This document shows, one piece after another, positions 44,320-52,579 of a DNA stretch of 64,000 nt. Position 1 is the stretch's first letter; the number at the start of each line of letters is the position of its first letter. This DNA is from Candidatus Poseidoniales archaeon (GTDB taxonomy: Archaea > Thermoplasmatota > Poseidoniia > Poseidoniales > Poseidoniaceae): positions 1 through 64,000 of the forward strand of contig QXYC01000031.1 of assembly GCA_009887095.1 (NCBI GenBank), read 5' to 3'. Under the pieces are notes generated by a model. It saw only the letters and a program-made list of their open reading frames with translations, made no database searches and was not told the origin of the DNA. The position numbers and the translations under genes were made by a program.

Positions 44320-44859
44320 ATGAAGAAGACCGGCTTTGTATTGATCGCTCTCTCAACCTTGCTCCTCCTTGGTGGCACAGTTGGTTACACAATGGAAGGA
44401 GCCGTTGACGATGTGCCTACACCGAATGTCCAAGGCATGGTGTTCTTCTCAGACGACCCTCTACCTGGCAATCCAGCCTCGCTCATCATCAATGCCGACA
44501 CAACCATCACATGGGATCGAGATGATATTTTCTTGGTCATCGCTGATGGTGACAAGAAAAAGCAGTGTGATGACATCGCAAAGAACGGTGGGGCACTTGG
44601 TGGATTCGACACCACAAGCAAGACCTGTACATACGGCGATGCAGGCTATGTTGCTGCAGGCGACAAGGGTGACGCCGGTGTTGACTGGCGCGTTGAATCA
44701 GGCGACTTCTACGCAGGCATTGGAACAAAAGAGGGGTTGCTTCCCGAAGGAACGGAATTGAATTTGAATTATTCAGTCGATCTCAAACTGAGCGCAACCG
44801 GGTACATGTTCCTCATCATCGCTGAAGGTGCAGGTGTTCTGCTGTTCCGCCAGAAGTAA
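44320..44859 (+). CDS. small secreted protein with N- and C-terminal hydrophobic segments
   Basis: About 179 residues from the ATG at 44320, which has GGTGAG four bases upstream; a TTG at 44302 opens the same frame but lacks this. An N-terminal signal or anchor (TGFVLIALSTLLLLGGTVGYTM) and a C-terminal helix (GYMFLIIAEGAGVLLF) flank an extracellular beta-rich domain with two Cys (KKQCDDI and KTCTYGDAGY). No family is recognised. It lies next to the CAX gene and may be co-transcribed with it. Confidence 0.68.
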   Translation: MKKTGFVLIALSTLLLLGGTVGYTMEGAVDDVPTPNVQGMVFFSDDPLPGNPASLIINADTTITWDRDDIFLVIADGDKKKQCDDIAKNGGALGGFDTTSKTCTYGDAGYVAAGDKGDAGVDWRVESGDFYAGIGTKEGLLPEGTELNLNYSVDLKLSATGYMFLIIAEGAGVLLFRQK

Positions 44860-44862
44860 GGC

Positions 44863-46122
44863 TCACTCAACGCCTTCATAGTATGTCTGAACGGCCTCAT
44901 CGAGCGCCATCCATGATTGCTGTTCATCGAGCGAACGCGTAGTTCCGTCGAACCGCAATGCTTCGCCACCAACCCAAAGGTCGAGGCATGTGGCTCCATT
45001 GAACAAGAGGTTCGTGATGTGGCGATTGTTCGAACGGCCAACAGGGCGCATGCGAATGTCATCGATGTCCCAAACTGCCCAGTCTTTGCTTCCTTTGGTG
45101 GCCATTTGGAAGGCATCATTTGCAGTCATCAGCGTCGGGTCCCAGTGGTCGTGGCGTTGAACCAAGGCGGCCAGTCGTGCTTCTGCTAGCATGTCAAGTC
45201 CACTTCCAGAAGAGGCAGCACCGTCGGTTCCGATGCGAACATCGACGCCTGCTTCATTGAACGCAGGAAGCGAGAGGGTTCCTCCACAGGCGAGTTTCAT
45301 GTTCGACGAAGGGCAATGTACTGCCGTTGCTTTGTGCTTTGCCAACATTCGAATTTCGTTTTTCTTCACCCACGAAGCGTGAGCACAGATGGTTCCTGGT
45401 TGGAAGAAATCGATGCTGTCCAAGTATTCGACAGGGTACATTCCAGTTTTGTCGTGGCAATCTGCTACCTCTTTTCGAGTTTCACTGACGTGAATGTGGA
45501 GGCGAGCGCTTCGCTTTTCAGCAAGTTCCGAGGCCTTTCGCAACGTGTCTTCACTGCACAAGTACACTGAATGGGTCGCAATGGCGTATTGAATTCTGTC
45601 GAGAGGCGACTGGTTCTTGAGCATGGTATCAAGTTCCTCAAGCGCCGAGGCCGCATCGTCATGCGATGGAAGTGCAGCGTCACTGACAGGTCCTCCAATC
45701 AACCCACGAAGGCCAGCGTCATCGAGGACTTGGCCCGTAACTGCTGGATAAAAGTACATGTCTGCGGCAAACGAGGTGCCTGTTTTGATCATTTCAGCTG
45801 CAGCGGCCTGCGCTCCAACACGGACAAATTCCGGTGTGATTTTTGCCTCGGTAGGAAAGATGGCTTCATTGAGCCATCGATGAAGTGGAAACCCATCGCT
45901 GAAATCCCTCGCGTTCAGTTGCATGGCCAAATGGGTGTGCCAATTTTGCAGGCTACGAGTGATCAGGCGATTTGATCCGTCAACATCCTGTTTAACGTCT
46001 TCATCTCCGTTCGAGTTGGCCCATGAGCCGTCTTTGAGTAACAACACATCGCCGATGTGCTTCTTGCCAAGTTCATCGATAAGGACGGTGTTGCGATACC
46101 TCACCGAACCATCGTCGCCCAT
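44863..46122 (-). CDS. amidohydrolase, MTA/SAH deaminase-like
   Basis: A 419-residue metal-dependent hydrolase of the TrzN/SsnA/MtaD group, probably deaminating 5'-methylthioadenosine, S-adenosylhomocysteine or another adenosine derivative. Metal and catalytic motifs are NWHTHLAM (HxH), LHIHVSETRKE, ICAHASWVKKNE (His), HCPSSNMKLACG and GTDGAASSGSGLDM (Asp). The substrate within the family is not decided by sequence alone. It is convergent with the small secreted protein and divergent from tRNA-Thr. Confidence 0.85.
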   Translation of the reverse strand: MGDDGSVRYRNTVLIDELGKKHIGDVLLLKDGSWANSNGDEDVKQDVDGSNRLITRSLQNWHTHLAMQLNARDFSDGFPLHRWLNEAIFPTEAKITPEFVRVGAQAAAAEMIKTGTSFAADMYFYPAVTGQVLDDAGLRGLIGGPVSDAALPSHDDAASALEELDTMLKNQSPLDRIQYAIATHSVYLCSEDTLRKASELAEKRSARLHIHVSETRKEVADCHDKTGMYPVEYLDSIDFFQPGTICAHASWVKKNEIRMLAKHKATAVHCPSSNMKLACGGTLSLPAFNEAGVDVRIGTDGAASSGSGLDMLAEARLAALVQRHDHWDPTLMTANDAFQMATKGSKDWAVWDIDDIRMRPVGRSNNRHITNLLFNGATCLDLWVGGEALRFDGTTRSLDEQQSWMALDEAVQTYYEGVE

Positions 46123-46205
46123 GGAGAGTGGTGGTATCCCCCCCTCATCAACACTGGGTTCTCAACCGTGTGGCTTATGTTCACGAGCCACCGCCCGTGA
46201 CATGC

Positions 46206-46278
46206 GCCACTGTGGCTTAGCTGGTATAGCACCTGATTCGTAATCAGGAGGTCGGGAGTTCGAACCTCCCCAGTGGCT
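46206..46278 (+). tRNA. tRNA-Thr (CGU)
   Basis: A 73-base cloverleaf: acceptor GCCACTG (46206-46212) pairs with CAGTGGC (46271-46277), discriminator T73, no CCA encoded. The anticodon stem CTGAT/ATCAG encloses a loop with CGT, which reads ACG codons. The T-arm is GGGAG-TTCGAAC-CTCCC. No intron. Confidence 0.93.
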
Positions 46279-46283
46279 CCTTC

Positions 46284-47543
46284 TCAACGCGTGTTGATCG
46301 TTGATTCCGATTGCATTGAGAACGCCTTAGCACTTGCTTCGAGGCTTGCAACCGCTGGCAGGCTTCGGCCCGAAATGTAGTCGAGGCAAGCCCCCCCTCC
46401 CGTGGAAACGTGCCCCATCCTTGAGGCGAGATTGCGCTTCATAATCAGGGTCGCAGTGTGGCCTCCGCCAACAACAACGTATGCATTCGATTCTGCACAT
46501 GCGTTGAGCATCTCAATTGTTCCAAGAGCGAAATCAGGCAATTCGAAGACGCCGGCAGGACCGTTGAGGTGAACGGTTCCAGCCTGTTTAATGGCCATGG
46601 AGAGGTTTCGAACGGATTGAATGCCCAAGTCAAAGATAGGTGCAGAGATCGGAAGCTGTTCGACGGTAAGGTCAACTCGGTTATCTTCGACGTTGGCAGC
46701 CACATCCACGGGCAGGCGGATTTTTTCTGGGAAATCGAGCAACAGAGACTTGGCTTTCTCAACGGTCGGGTTCCATTGCTTCCCCATTTCTCCAACAAGG
46801 AAGTCATGATTCACAAGGCCAATATCATGGCCCGCTAACTCAAGCATCAGGTTTGCAACCCCGCCAGTGACCCATACTTCGTCGCAGATGTTGTTTCGAA
46901 GCATGTTGTCGGCAACAGCGATTGAATCGTCCACTTTGACGCCGCCAAGCACGGCAATGCACGGTCGTGCAGGGTTCTCGAGGGCTTGGTCCAATTTTCG
47001 AATTTCATTGGCCATGAGTTCACCGGCCACGCACGGAATGAGGTTGGTGAATCCAACACCGGAAGGGGTTGCTCGGTGTGCGCAAGCAAATGCGTCATAG
47101 ACGTAAAGATCTGCAACGCTGGCCAGTTTTTGCACCATTTGCGTCTCCGCCATGGTGTCAAAGGTCCCTTTTGTATTGATTTCTTCATCATACATCCGAA
47201 CGTTGTTGAGCATCAAAATATCTCCAATCTCAAGGTTTTCGATGGCAGCCATTGCCTTGTCTCCAGCGAGGTCTTCCACCCACTTCACAGGCCGTCCGAT
47301 GATTCGTCCAAGTTCACGGGAATGGCCGAGGGTGCTTGTGAAGTCCTTTTTTCCCGGTCTTGATTGGTGGGCAAGAAGCACCACCTTGGCTTTTGAAAGT
47401 CGATTGAGGGTTGGTACAATGGCCTTTATTCGTGTGTCGTCCAAGAAGGATTGGTCCGGTCCCATTGGGGAGTTGACATCGACTCGAACGATGACCGTAC
47501 GCCCTTCTACGTTGACATGCCCGAGGGTGAGAACACTCGCCAT
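46284..47543 (-). CDS. pgk: phosphoglycerate kinase
   Basis: Glycolysis/gluconeogenesis: 1,3-bisphosphoglycerate + ADP to 3-phosphoglycerate + ATP. From the ATG at 47543 it has 419 residues. Blocks seen are VIVRVDVNSPM, LLAHQSRPGKKDF, MLNNVRMYDEE, the VLGGVKVDDSI hinge region, HLNGPAGVFELPDF and the nucleotide-binding VVGGGHTATLI...STGGGACLDYISG. In-frame starts at 47573 (ATG) and 47579 (GTG) would add a basic 10-12 residue extension; the shorter form matches the family. It ends 5 bases from tRNA-Thr, convergently. Confidence 0.95.
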   Translation of the reverse strand: MASVLTLGHVNVEGRTVIVRVDVNSPMGPDQSFLDDTRIKAIVPTLNRLSKAKVVLLAHQSRPGKKDFTSTLGHSRELGRIIGRPVKWVEDLAGDKAMAAIENLEIGDILMLNNVRMYDEEINTKGTFDTMAETQMVQKLASVADLYVYDAFACAHRATPSGVGFTNLIPCVAGELMANEIRKLDQALENPARPCIAVLGGVKVDDSIAVADNMLRNNICDEVWVTGGVANLMLELAGHDIGLVNHDFLVGEMGKQWNPTVEKAKSLLLDFPEKIRLPVDVAANVEDNRVDLTVEQLPISAPIFDLGIQSVRNLSMAIKQAGTVHLNGPAGVFELPDFALGTIEMLNACAESNAYVVVGGGHTATLIMKRNLASRMGHVSTGGGACLDYISGRSLPAVASLEASAKAFSMQSESTINTR

Positions 47544-47875
47544 CAGTCTGTCCAAGGGCCGTCGGTTTTTCATCCCCACGCATCAAGTTGGCGTTTGTTG
47601 GGCATCGCTTTGCCCTCGCAAATCGCGCGTCTTCGGGTGGTTGCCGGGCCGAAAGGTGATAAAGCCGCGAACACCGCTTCTGAAGGATGGCGCGCGAAGC
47701 ACCCGAAAGGGACACATCATTGGAGGGGGCACGGCGCCGAGCCAGCACCAGCACCTCTTCGTTCGGGGTCTCTCGGCGTGAAGGCCACGACGCTTCGACC
47801 TACTATGGCAGTCGGGTCAACGAGGGCCTTGTTTCAAGCCGTGAGGTTGGCGATGAACAACCCCTTCCACCAACC
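47544..47875. other. 332-base divergent intergenic region between pgk and the DNA methyltransferase
   Basis: No convincing gene is seen. An in-frame ATG at 47687 would extend the methyltransferase by 63 residues of low-complexity, Ser/Arg-rich sequence, which I do not accept. The stretch is GC-rich with short inverted pieces (for example GCCGGGCC near 47644) and must hold both promoters, but no clear TATA box was found. A structured RNA cannot be excluded. Confidence 0.4.
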
Positions 47876-48643
47876 ATGGCCAACAGCATCATTTCAGGTG
47901 ATTCAAGAAACCTTGACTTGCCAGACAATTGCGTTCACCTTGTGGTGACTTCTCCGCCCTACAACGCCAGCAAGGAATACGATGAAGATCTCTCGCTCGG
48001 CGAATACCTCAACCTCTTGCACGGTGTGTTTGCCGAATGTTACAGGGTGCTTGCACCCGGGGGACGCATGGTTGTCAATGTCGCCAATCTCGGAAGAAAG
48101 CCGTACATTCCTCTCTCGAGCCACATCAACGTAATGATGGCTGAAATTGGTTTCTTGATGCGAGGCGAAATCATTTGGGACAAATCAGCAAGCGCAGGCT
48201 CTTCTTGCGCATGGGGTTCATTCCAGAGCGCAAGCAACCCTTGCCTGCGCGACGTCCACGAATACCTGCTGGTGTTCTCAAAGGGTGACTACAAACTCAA
48301 GCGGGACAAGAAAGAACGCGCTGAGGGTCGCATCGACACCATCCCTCGTGACGATTTCATCAAACACACGAAATCAATCTGGTCCTTTGCGACAGAGCGT
48401 GCATCGCGAGTCAACCACCCAGCTCCGTTCCCTGTTGAACTTCCAAAGCGATGCATCGAAATGTACAGTTTCGTTGGTGATGTCGTTCTCGATCCATTCA
48501 ATGGTTCGGGCACAACATGCGTTGCAGCAAAAGCCACTGGGCGAACCTATGTCGGCGTTGATCTTTCAGATTCATACTGCGAAATTGCACAGCAACGGCT
48601 CGATACCACCGAGGCATGGGTTGCACCCGAAGTACAGGTTTGA
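47876..48643 (+). CDS. beta-class DNA methyltransferase (likely N4-cytosine), orphan
   Basis: A 255-residue SAM-dependent DNA amino-methyltransferase. The catalytic motif TSPPYNASKEYDED lies near the N-terminus and the SAM-binding DPFNGSGTTCVAAKATGRTYVGVDLS near the C-terminus, which is the beta-class order. S-P-P-Y rather than D-P-P-Y favours N4-cytosine, as in archaeal CTAG methylases, but adenine is not excluded. The ATG at 47876 places the motif at the usual distance from the start. No restriction endonuclease gene is adjacent (pgk on one side, a membrane protein on the other), so it appears solitary, perhaps for epigenetic control or protection. Confidence 0.85.
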   Translation: MANSIISGDSRNLDLPDNCVHLVVTSPPYNASKEYDEDLSLGEYLNLLHGVFAECYRVLAPGGRMVVNVANLGRKPYIPLSSHINVMMAEIGFLMRGEIIWDKSASAGSSCAWGSFQSASNPCLRDVHEYLLVFSKGDYKLKRDKKERAEGRIDTIPRDDFIKHTKSIWSFATERASRVNHPAPFPVELPKRCIEMYSFVGDVVLDPFNGSGTTCVAAKATGRTYVGVDLSDSYCEIAQQRLDTTEAWVAPEVQV

Positions 48644-48650
48644 ACCGGTT

Positions 48651-49457
48651 TCAAAGGTTGTCCCAAGGGTTCTGAGCAGGCTGCTCAGAGATTGGGGGTG
48701 TGATTTGTGATTGCTGTGCCTGTTGGGGCTGCTGTTGGGTCAGCGGAGGCGTGATTTGTGGTTGTTGTGCCTGCTGGGTCAGTGGAGGCGTGATCTGTGG
48801 TTGTTGTCCACCCATTTGTTGCATCGGTTGCCCATATCCTTGCTGGATGTTTTGGCCGACCGGCGCTTGGTAGACCGCTTGACCTGGTAGCATTTGCCCC
48901 GTCGGCATGACGATGTTTTGCTTGGGGTCGTCAAGAACCAGGGCAAGAATGATGCCAAGAACAAGGAGTGGAACAGAACAGCAGAATCCAAAGAATCCAC
49001 CGGCCCCCGCAAGGATACCTCCACCAATTGCTTCTTCGCATGCTTGGTCACAATAACTGCCACGTATGCTGACTTCTACATTGCTCTCGAGCGTGTACTG
49101 CATGCCTTCGGTGTTATGGTCCATGGTGCCATAGAATTCCTCACTGCCATCTGGATAGAACTCTTCATTGCCTTGACCTCCATCGAGCCTGCAGGAAGCA
49201 GATTTGACCTGGTCGCCATCGCTGTCTACGATGCTGAGATCGAGTGTATCACAGTCCACAGGGTGAATCACATAGATGGAAACATCCCATGATTTGTTTT
49301 CTTGAATGGTGAATGTCTGGCTCATCGAGCGATCAACGTACACTTCCTCTTGGTAGCCGGCATCAGTCAACGACACTCCGGCAATCACAACGCCGGCAAT
49401 GCTCCCAACGAAGATCAGCGCGCCAAGAATAAGGGTGATTTTACTCGCAATGTGCAT
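48651..49457 (-). CDS. membrane protein with Pro/Gln-rich repeat tail
   Basis: A 268-residue protein from the ATG at 49457, which has GAGGT five bases before it. An N-terminal helix (ITLILGALIFVGSIAGVVIAGV), a ~110-residue extracellular beta-rich domain with several Cys, a second helix (GFCCSVPLLVLGIILALVL) and a cytoplasmic tail of ~90 residues rich in Gln, Pro and Met. The tail holds three near-identical QITPP units and ends NPWDNL. The frame is open to 49550 but the upstream part lacks merit. Function unknown; similar tails occur in other membrane proteins of this window. Confidence 0.7.
   Translation of the reverse strand: MHIASKITLILGALIFVGSIAGVVIAGVSLTDAGYQEEVYVDRSMSQTFTIQENKSWDVSIYVIHPVDCDTLDLSIVDSDGDQVKSASCRLDGGQGNEEFYPDGSEEFYGTMDHNTEGMQYTLESNVEVSIRGSYCDQACEEAIGGGILAGAGGFFGFCCSVPLLVLGIILALVLDDPKQNIVMPTGQMLPGQAVYQAPVGQNIQQGYGQPMQQMGGQQPQITPPLTQQAQQPQITPPLTQQQPQQAQQSQITPPISEQPAQNPWDNL
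48691..48806. repeat. tandem coding repeat (QITPP units)
   Basis: Three units encoding QITPPLTQQ-like peptides lie in the 3' end of the membrane protein gene, spaced 16 and 14 codons apart. The DNA units are similar (GGAGGCGTGAT-TGTGGTTGTTG on the plus strand), pointing to recent expansion by slippage or unequal recombination. Confidence 0.6.
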
Positions 49458-49563
49458 GGTTACCTCATAAGAAGGGTGGTTATCAACATTTAGGGGCACA
49501 GTGCAGGAAAACCGTTCGGATGAATCGGAGCCATTTTGAACGGCTGACATTCACATCTGCTTG

Positions 49564-50838
49564 ATGACCGGATGGGATGTGGCGGATTTGACCGGCCCCG
49601 ATGGTGAGGATTGGCGAGTGCCAGTCTCGGAGTTAGCGGCACGGCAAGTTGAACTCGGACGGTTGCTTTCAGCAGCCGGCGTGGCTGGGGCACTGCTCCA
49701 ACACCCCGTCGACTTGTATTACTTTGCAGGCGGTCGTCAGAACGCTTCAATGTTCATTCCAGCACAAGGTGCGGGTGGGAGCACTGAGGCTGGAGGAAAC
49801 GGGCCAGTCTTGTTCGTTCGCAGGTCCCTCCAACGAGCTTTGTTCGAGGGTGGCGGCTCAGATTGCCCGCACGAAGTTGTGGTTTTTCCACGGATGAAGG
49901 AATTCTCAGAAGTTTTGAAGCAGCGAGGGGTTACTGCAGCCCCTGGACTTCAGTTCGGAGAAGTTCCGAAGACCTACTCAGATCGATTCGTCAGTGCGCT
50001 TTCACCCCTTGGTGCCTGCCCTGATGTCACAGGCATCGTACACGCTCAACGTGAAGTGAAATCTTCGTGGGAACAAGATCAGATGAACGCCGCCGCAGAT
50101 GTCCAACTGCGTATGTTCGAAGCGGTCCAAGCCGTCGGTGGAGAAGGAATCACCGAACTCGAATTGGTTGCAGCAGCAGAGGCGGTGAGTCGCTCAGAAG
50201 GCTTCGGCGGCCACATTCATATGCGCCGCTTCCCGCTCCAATGTGACCGTGGCGTCATCGTTGCAGGTCGGGCGGGTGGGATTCCATCATTTTTCGATTC
50301 GGCAGTTGGTGGTACAGGCGCCCACCCCCTCAACGGAATGGGTTCAGGATTCACACGAATTAAAGCGAACGAACCAGTTCTCGTTGATCTTGTTCACGCC
50401 CATCGAGGTTACATCGTCGACATGACGAGAATGTTCGTAGCAGGCTCATTAGATGCAGCGTGGGTCTCGCGGCTCGAAGACATGGTTGCTGTCAAGGATA
50501 CAGTGGTCGATGTGCTTGACCGTGGTGGTTTATGCAGCGAAGCTTGGGATGAGGGCTTTGCACTGGCAAATGAGTTTGGTCATGCTTCACACTTGATGGG
50601 CATGGCGCCCGATCAGAGCCGTTTCCTTGGCCACTCAGTCGGCCTTCAACTCGACGAGTCACCCGTCGTTGCCAAAGGATTTGAGCGCCCGCTGCCGATT
50701 GGAGCAACCATGGCAATCGAGCCAAAGGTGGTTCATGCCGAAGGCAGCATCGGAACAGAAGATACATGGATTCGAGATGAGGACGGCATGCGTCCCATCA
50801 CAGCAGATGGGCTTTGGCCCGCCATTACGGAGTGGTGA
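49564..50838 (+). CDS. M24-family metallopeptidase (Xaa-Pro aminopeptidase-like)
   Basis: A 424-residue pita-bread-fold peptidase. An N-terminal creatinase-like domain (~1-165) precedes the catalytic domain. Metal ligands are seen as the two Asp in VDLVHAHRGYIVDMTRMF, the His in FLGHSVGLQLDESP, and the two Glu in MAIEPKVVHAEGSIGTEDTW. It probably removes residues before proline in cytosolic peptides, but other M24 substrates are possible. A TTG at 49561 precedes the ATG. The next gene begins 2 bases after its stop. Confidence 0.87.
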   Translation: MTGWDVADLTGPDGEDWRVPVSELAARQVELGRLLSAAGVAGALLQHPVDLYYFAGGRQNASMFIPAQGAGGSTEAGGNGPVLFVRRSLQRALFEGGGSDCPHEVVVFPRMKEFSEVLKQRGVTAAPGLQFGEVPKTYSDRFVSALSPLGACPDVTGIVHAQREVKSSWEQDQMNAAADVQLRMFEAVQAVGGEGITELELVAAAEAVSRSEGFGGHIHMRRFPLQCDRGVIVAGRAGGIPSFFDSAVGGTGAHPLNGMGSGFTRIKANEPVLVDLVHAHRGYIVDMTRMFVAGSLDAAWVSRLEDMVAVKDTVVDVLDRGGLCSEAWDEGFALANEFGHASHLMGMAPDQSRFLGHSVGLQLDESPVVAKGFERPLPIGATMAIEPKVVHAEGSIGTEDTWIRDEDGMRPITADGLWPAITEW

Positions 50839-50840
50839 AG

Positions 50841-51107
50841 ATGACTGAACAAGAACACGTAGACAGCGATGTATGTGAGAAACTCGAAGGATGGACTCAC
50901 GAAGATGTAGGCAAGCGAATTCCAAAGCGCAGCACGCCGAATGGTACGTATTACAATGAGCCAATTGTTGCGGTCTTCTGTCAATTCTGTGGTTCAGAAT
51001 TCGTCGGCCCCAGTCGTGAAGCGGGCGGTTTTTTGGGCGGTCATGAATGCCTCCACGCTTGGGAAATCTCCCAAGCAATGAGCCGTGAAGATGGACTGAC
51101 GGAATGA
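50841..51107 (+). CDS. small putative zinc-binding protein
   Basis: An 88-residue acidic protein with CQFCGSEF near residue 48 and GGHECLHAW near 70, which could bind one zinc through Cys2-His/Cys. The ATG lies 2 bases behind the M24 peptidase stop, with GGAGTGGTG upstream acting as ribosome-binding site, so the two genes are coupled. No family is recognised. Confidence 0.6.
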   Translation: MTEQEHVDSDVCEKLEGWTHEDVGKRIPKRSTPNGTYYNEPIVAVFCQFCGSEFVGPSREAGGFLGGHECLHAWEISQAMSREDGLTE

Positions 51108-51133
51108 AGTCGCCATCTTGAACGACCATAGTG

Positions 51134-51143
51134 TTCAATATGC
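51134..51143 (+). promoter_or_regulatory. TATA-like box for the histone-fold gene
   Basis: TTCAATATGC is centred about 26 bases before the ATG at 51164, consistent with a leaderless transcript. No Shine-Dalgarno-like sequence stands before this start. Confidence 0.4.
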
Positions 51144-51163
51144 TTCCTCGCTGAGTCGGGGGT

Positions 51164-51952
51164 ATGGCCAAGCCCTATTCCTCGGGACACATCGGTGCAG
51201 TCGCATCAAACTACACGGAAATGCGCCTTGCAGGAGCCGTGAAAGAACGGCTTGTTGAGTTGGTATGTGAAGAAATCGAACGCCTTGTTCCAGAGATGGA
51301 GCAGGCAACATTGGCACAAGACCCAGACCGGAAAACGCTTGACGATGCGAACCGAACCCGTCTGAATTACAACCGAACTCGGGAACTCATGATCGACCAG
51401 CTGGGTTCCGTTGAATCCGTTGGTTCAGCCGCCGTCCAAGCTGGCATTGAACACATTGAACGTCACCTGGCGGCGATGATTAAGCACGCAGAAGCGGCCG
51501 CAGAAAAAGACCGCGTTGCAACCATCAAACCTCGTCATCTTGAAATTGCCATCCAAGGCATGGGCCTCGATGACGATGGCGATGTTGAACAAGCAGTCGA
51601 AGCGATCCCAACCGAAGATTTCGTTATCAGCCAGGGTGGAGGTGTGTTGACCGAGTCATCCCTGCTTTCCCTCGCCAAAACTCATGCGAAGATGCCAGTG
51701 ACTCGTGATGCTGTGGTAGAGCTTCTTGAAACGTATTATATGGTGGTAGAACAACTTGAATCAGACATTCGTAAGCACGCCCAGTTAGGTGGAAATCCAG
51801 TTCAATTCATCGAATCAATTGGTCGAATGAAGACCTTGATGTCCCTCGGTTGGATGCGGGCAATGTTGAGCAAAGCGGCTGAAGCAGCCCGAGAACGAGG
51901 CTACAAGCGCATCGATGTCGAACAAATTGTCCACCTCGATCCGTTCGAATGA
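51164..51952 (+). CDS. candidate multi-histone-fold protein
   Basis: A 262-residue, almost entirely helical protein. Residues ~74-131 fit an archaeal histone fold: a first helix around ELMIDQLG, a loop, a 28-residue middle helix (AAVQAGIEHIERHLAAMIKH...), then the DRVATIKPRHLEIAI end, which parallels RKTIKAEDIELA of HMf histones. Residues ~11-69 look similar (long helix VKERLVELVCEEIERL, then DRKTLDDANRTRL). Residues ~160-258 show another histone-like end (MLSKAAEAARERGYKRIDVEQIV) with an inserted helix. This suggests two or three fused folds. It carries fewer basic residues than DNA-wrapping histones. The call rests on motif reading only; another helical regulator is possible. Confidence 0.55.
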   Translation: MAKPYSSGHIGAVASNYTEMRLAGAVKERLVELVCEEIERLVPEMEQATLAQDPDRKTLDDANRTRLNYNRTRELMIDQLGSVESVGSAAVQAGIEHIERHLAAMIKHAEAAAEKDRVATIKPRHLEIAIQGMGLDDDGDVEQAVEAIPTEDFVISQGGGVLTESSLLSLAKTHAKMPVTRDAVVELLETYYMVVEQLESDIRKHAQLGGNPVQFIESIGRMKTLMSLGWMRAMLSKAAEAARERGYKRIDVEQIVHLDPFE

Positions 51953-51981
51953 AATTGCAATCGGTCTTCGCCACCGTGTTC

Positions 51982-51986
51982 TTATA
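51982..51986 (+). promoter_or_regulatory. TATA box (TTATA) of the peroxiredoxin gene
   Basis: TTATA lies 33-37 bases before the ATG at 52019, just after the end of the preceding gene. A Shine-Dalgarno GAGG (52008-52011) stands 7 bases before the ATG, so this transcript likely has a short leader. Confidence 0.55.
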
Positions 51987-52018
51987 CCTCCGCTCTTTGG
52001 AAAGGCTGAGGAAATAAC

Positions 52019-52546
52019 ATGGAGAACATGATTGGAAAACCCGCACCGGCCTGGAACGCCCGCACCTACATCAGCGGAGAAAGCGTCAACATTAGCAGCG
52101 ACGACATGAAGGGTAAGTGGTACCTCATGTACTGGTACCCCTTCGATTTCACATTCATCTGCCCTACTGAGATTGTCGGCTTTGAACAACTCAAGGAAGA
52201 CTTCCAAGACGACGGCATCACCGTGATCGGATGCTCAACCGACTCATGGCACTCCCACAACGCTTGGTTCAAGGATGAAACCATCTTCCCAGGCGGCGTC
52301 AACCACAACGTCATTGCAGACTGCACTCAAGACATCACCCGTGACTTCGGCATGCGAAACGACGCTCTCGGATGCTCATTCCGCGGAACCGTCCTCGTCG
52401 ACGATGAAGGCAAGGTCCAGATGTGGTCCATCAACAACATGGACGCAGGACGTTCCCCAGCAGAAGTTCTCCGAACCGCTCAAGCAACCATGGCAGGCGG
52501 CCTTTGTGGCGCCAACTGGAAGAAGGGCGACGACTACGCTGCTTGA
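52019..52546 (+). CDS. peroxiredoxin (AhpC/Prx1 type, 2-Cys)
   Basis: Thiol peroxidase reducing H2O2 and organic hydroperoxides in the cytosol. The peroxidatic Cys lies in WYPFDFTFICPTEIVGFE and the resolving Cys in MAGGLCGANWKKGDD at the C-terminus, the typical 2-Cys arrangement. It has 175 residues. A thioredoxin-fold gene with a CxxC motif follows 33 bases downstream and could be its reductant. Strong codon regularity (many GAC, AAC, CTC) suggests high expression. Confidence 0.95.
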   Translation: MENMIGKPAPAWNARTYISGESVNISSDDMKGKWYLMYWYPFDFTFICPTEIVGFEQLKEDFQDDGITVIGCSTDSWHSHNAWFKDETIFPGGVNHNVIADCTQDITRDFGMRNDALGCSFRGTVLVDDEGKVQMWSINNMDAGRSPAEVLRTAQATMAGGLCGANWKKGDDYAA

Positions 52547-52565
52547 TCACCTCGCAACGCAACGC

Positions 52566-52573
52566 AAGGAGGT
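52566..52573 (+). promoter_or_regulatory. Shine-Dalgarno AAGGAGGT of the thioredoxin-like gene
   Basis: AAGGAGGT lies 6 bases before the ATG at 52580. It is among the strongest ribosome-binding sites of the window, in line with translation of an internal operon gene. Confidence 0.65.
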
Positions 52574-52579
52574 TACAAC

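Noticed and set aside
47687-47875. 63-residue N-terminal extension of the DNA methyltransferase
   Set aside because: Low-complexity Ser/Arg-rich sequence; the ATG at 47876 puts the SPPY motif at the usual distance from the N-terminus.
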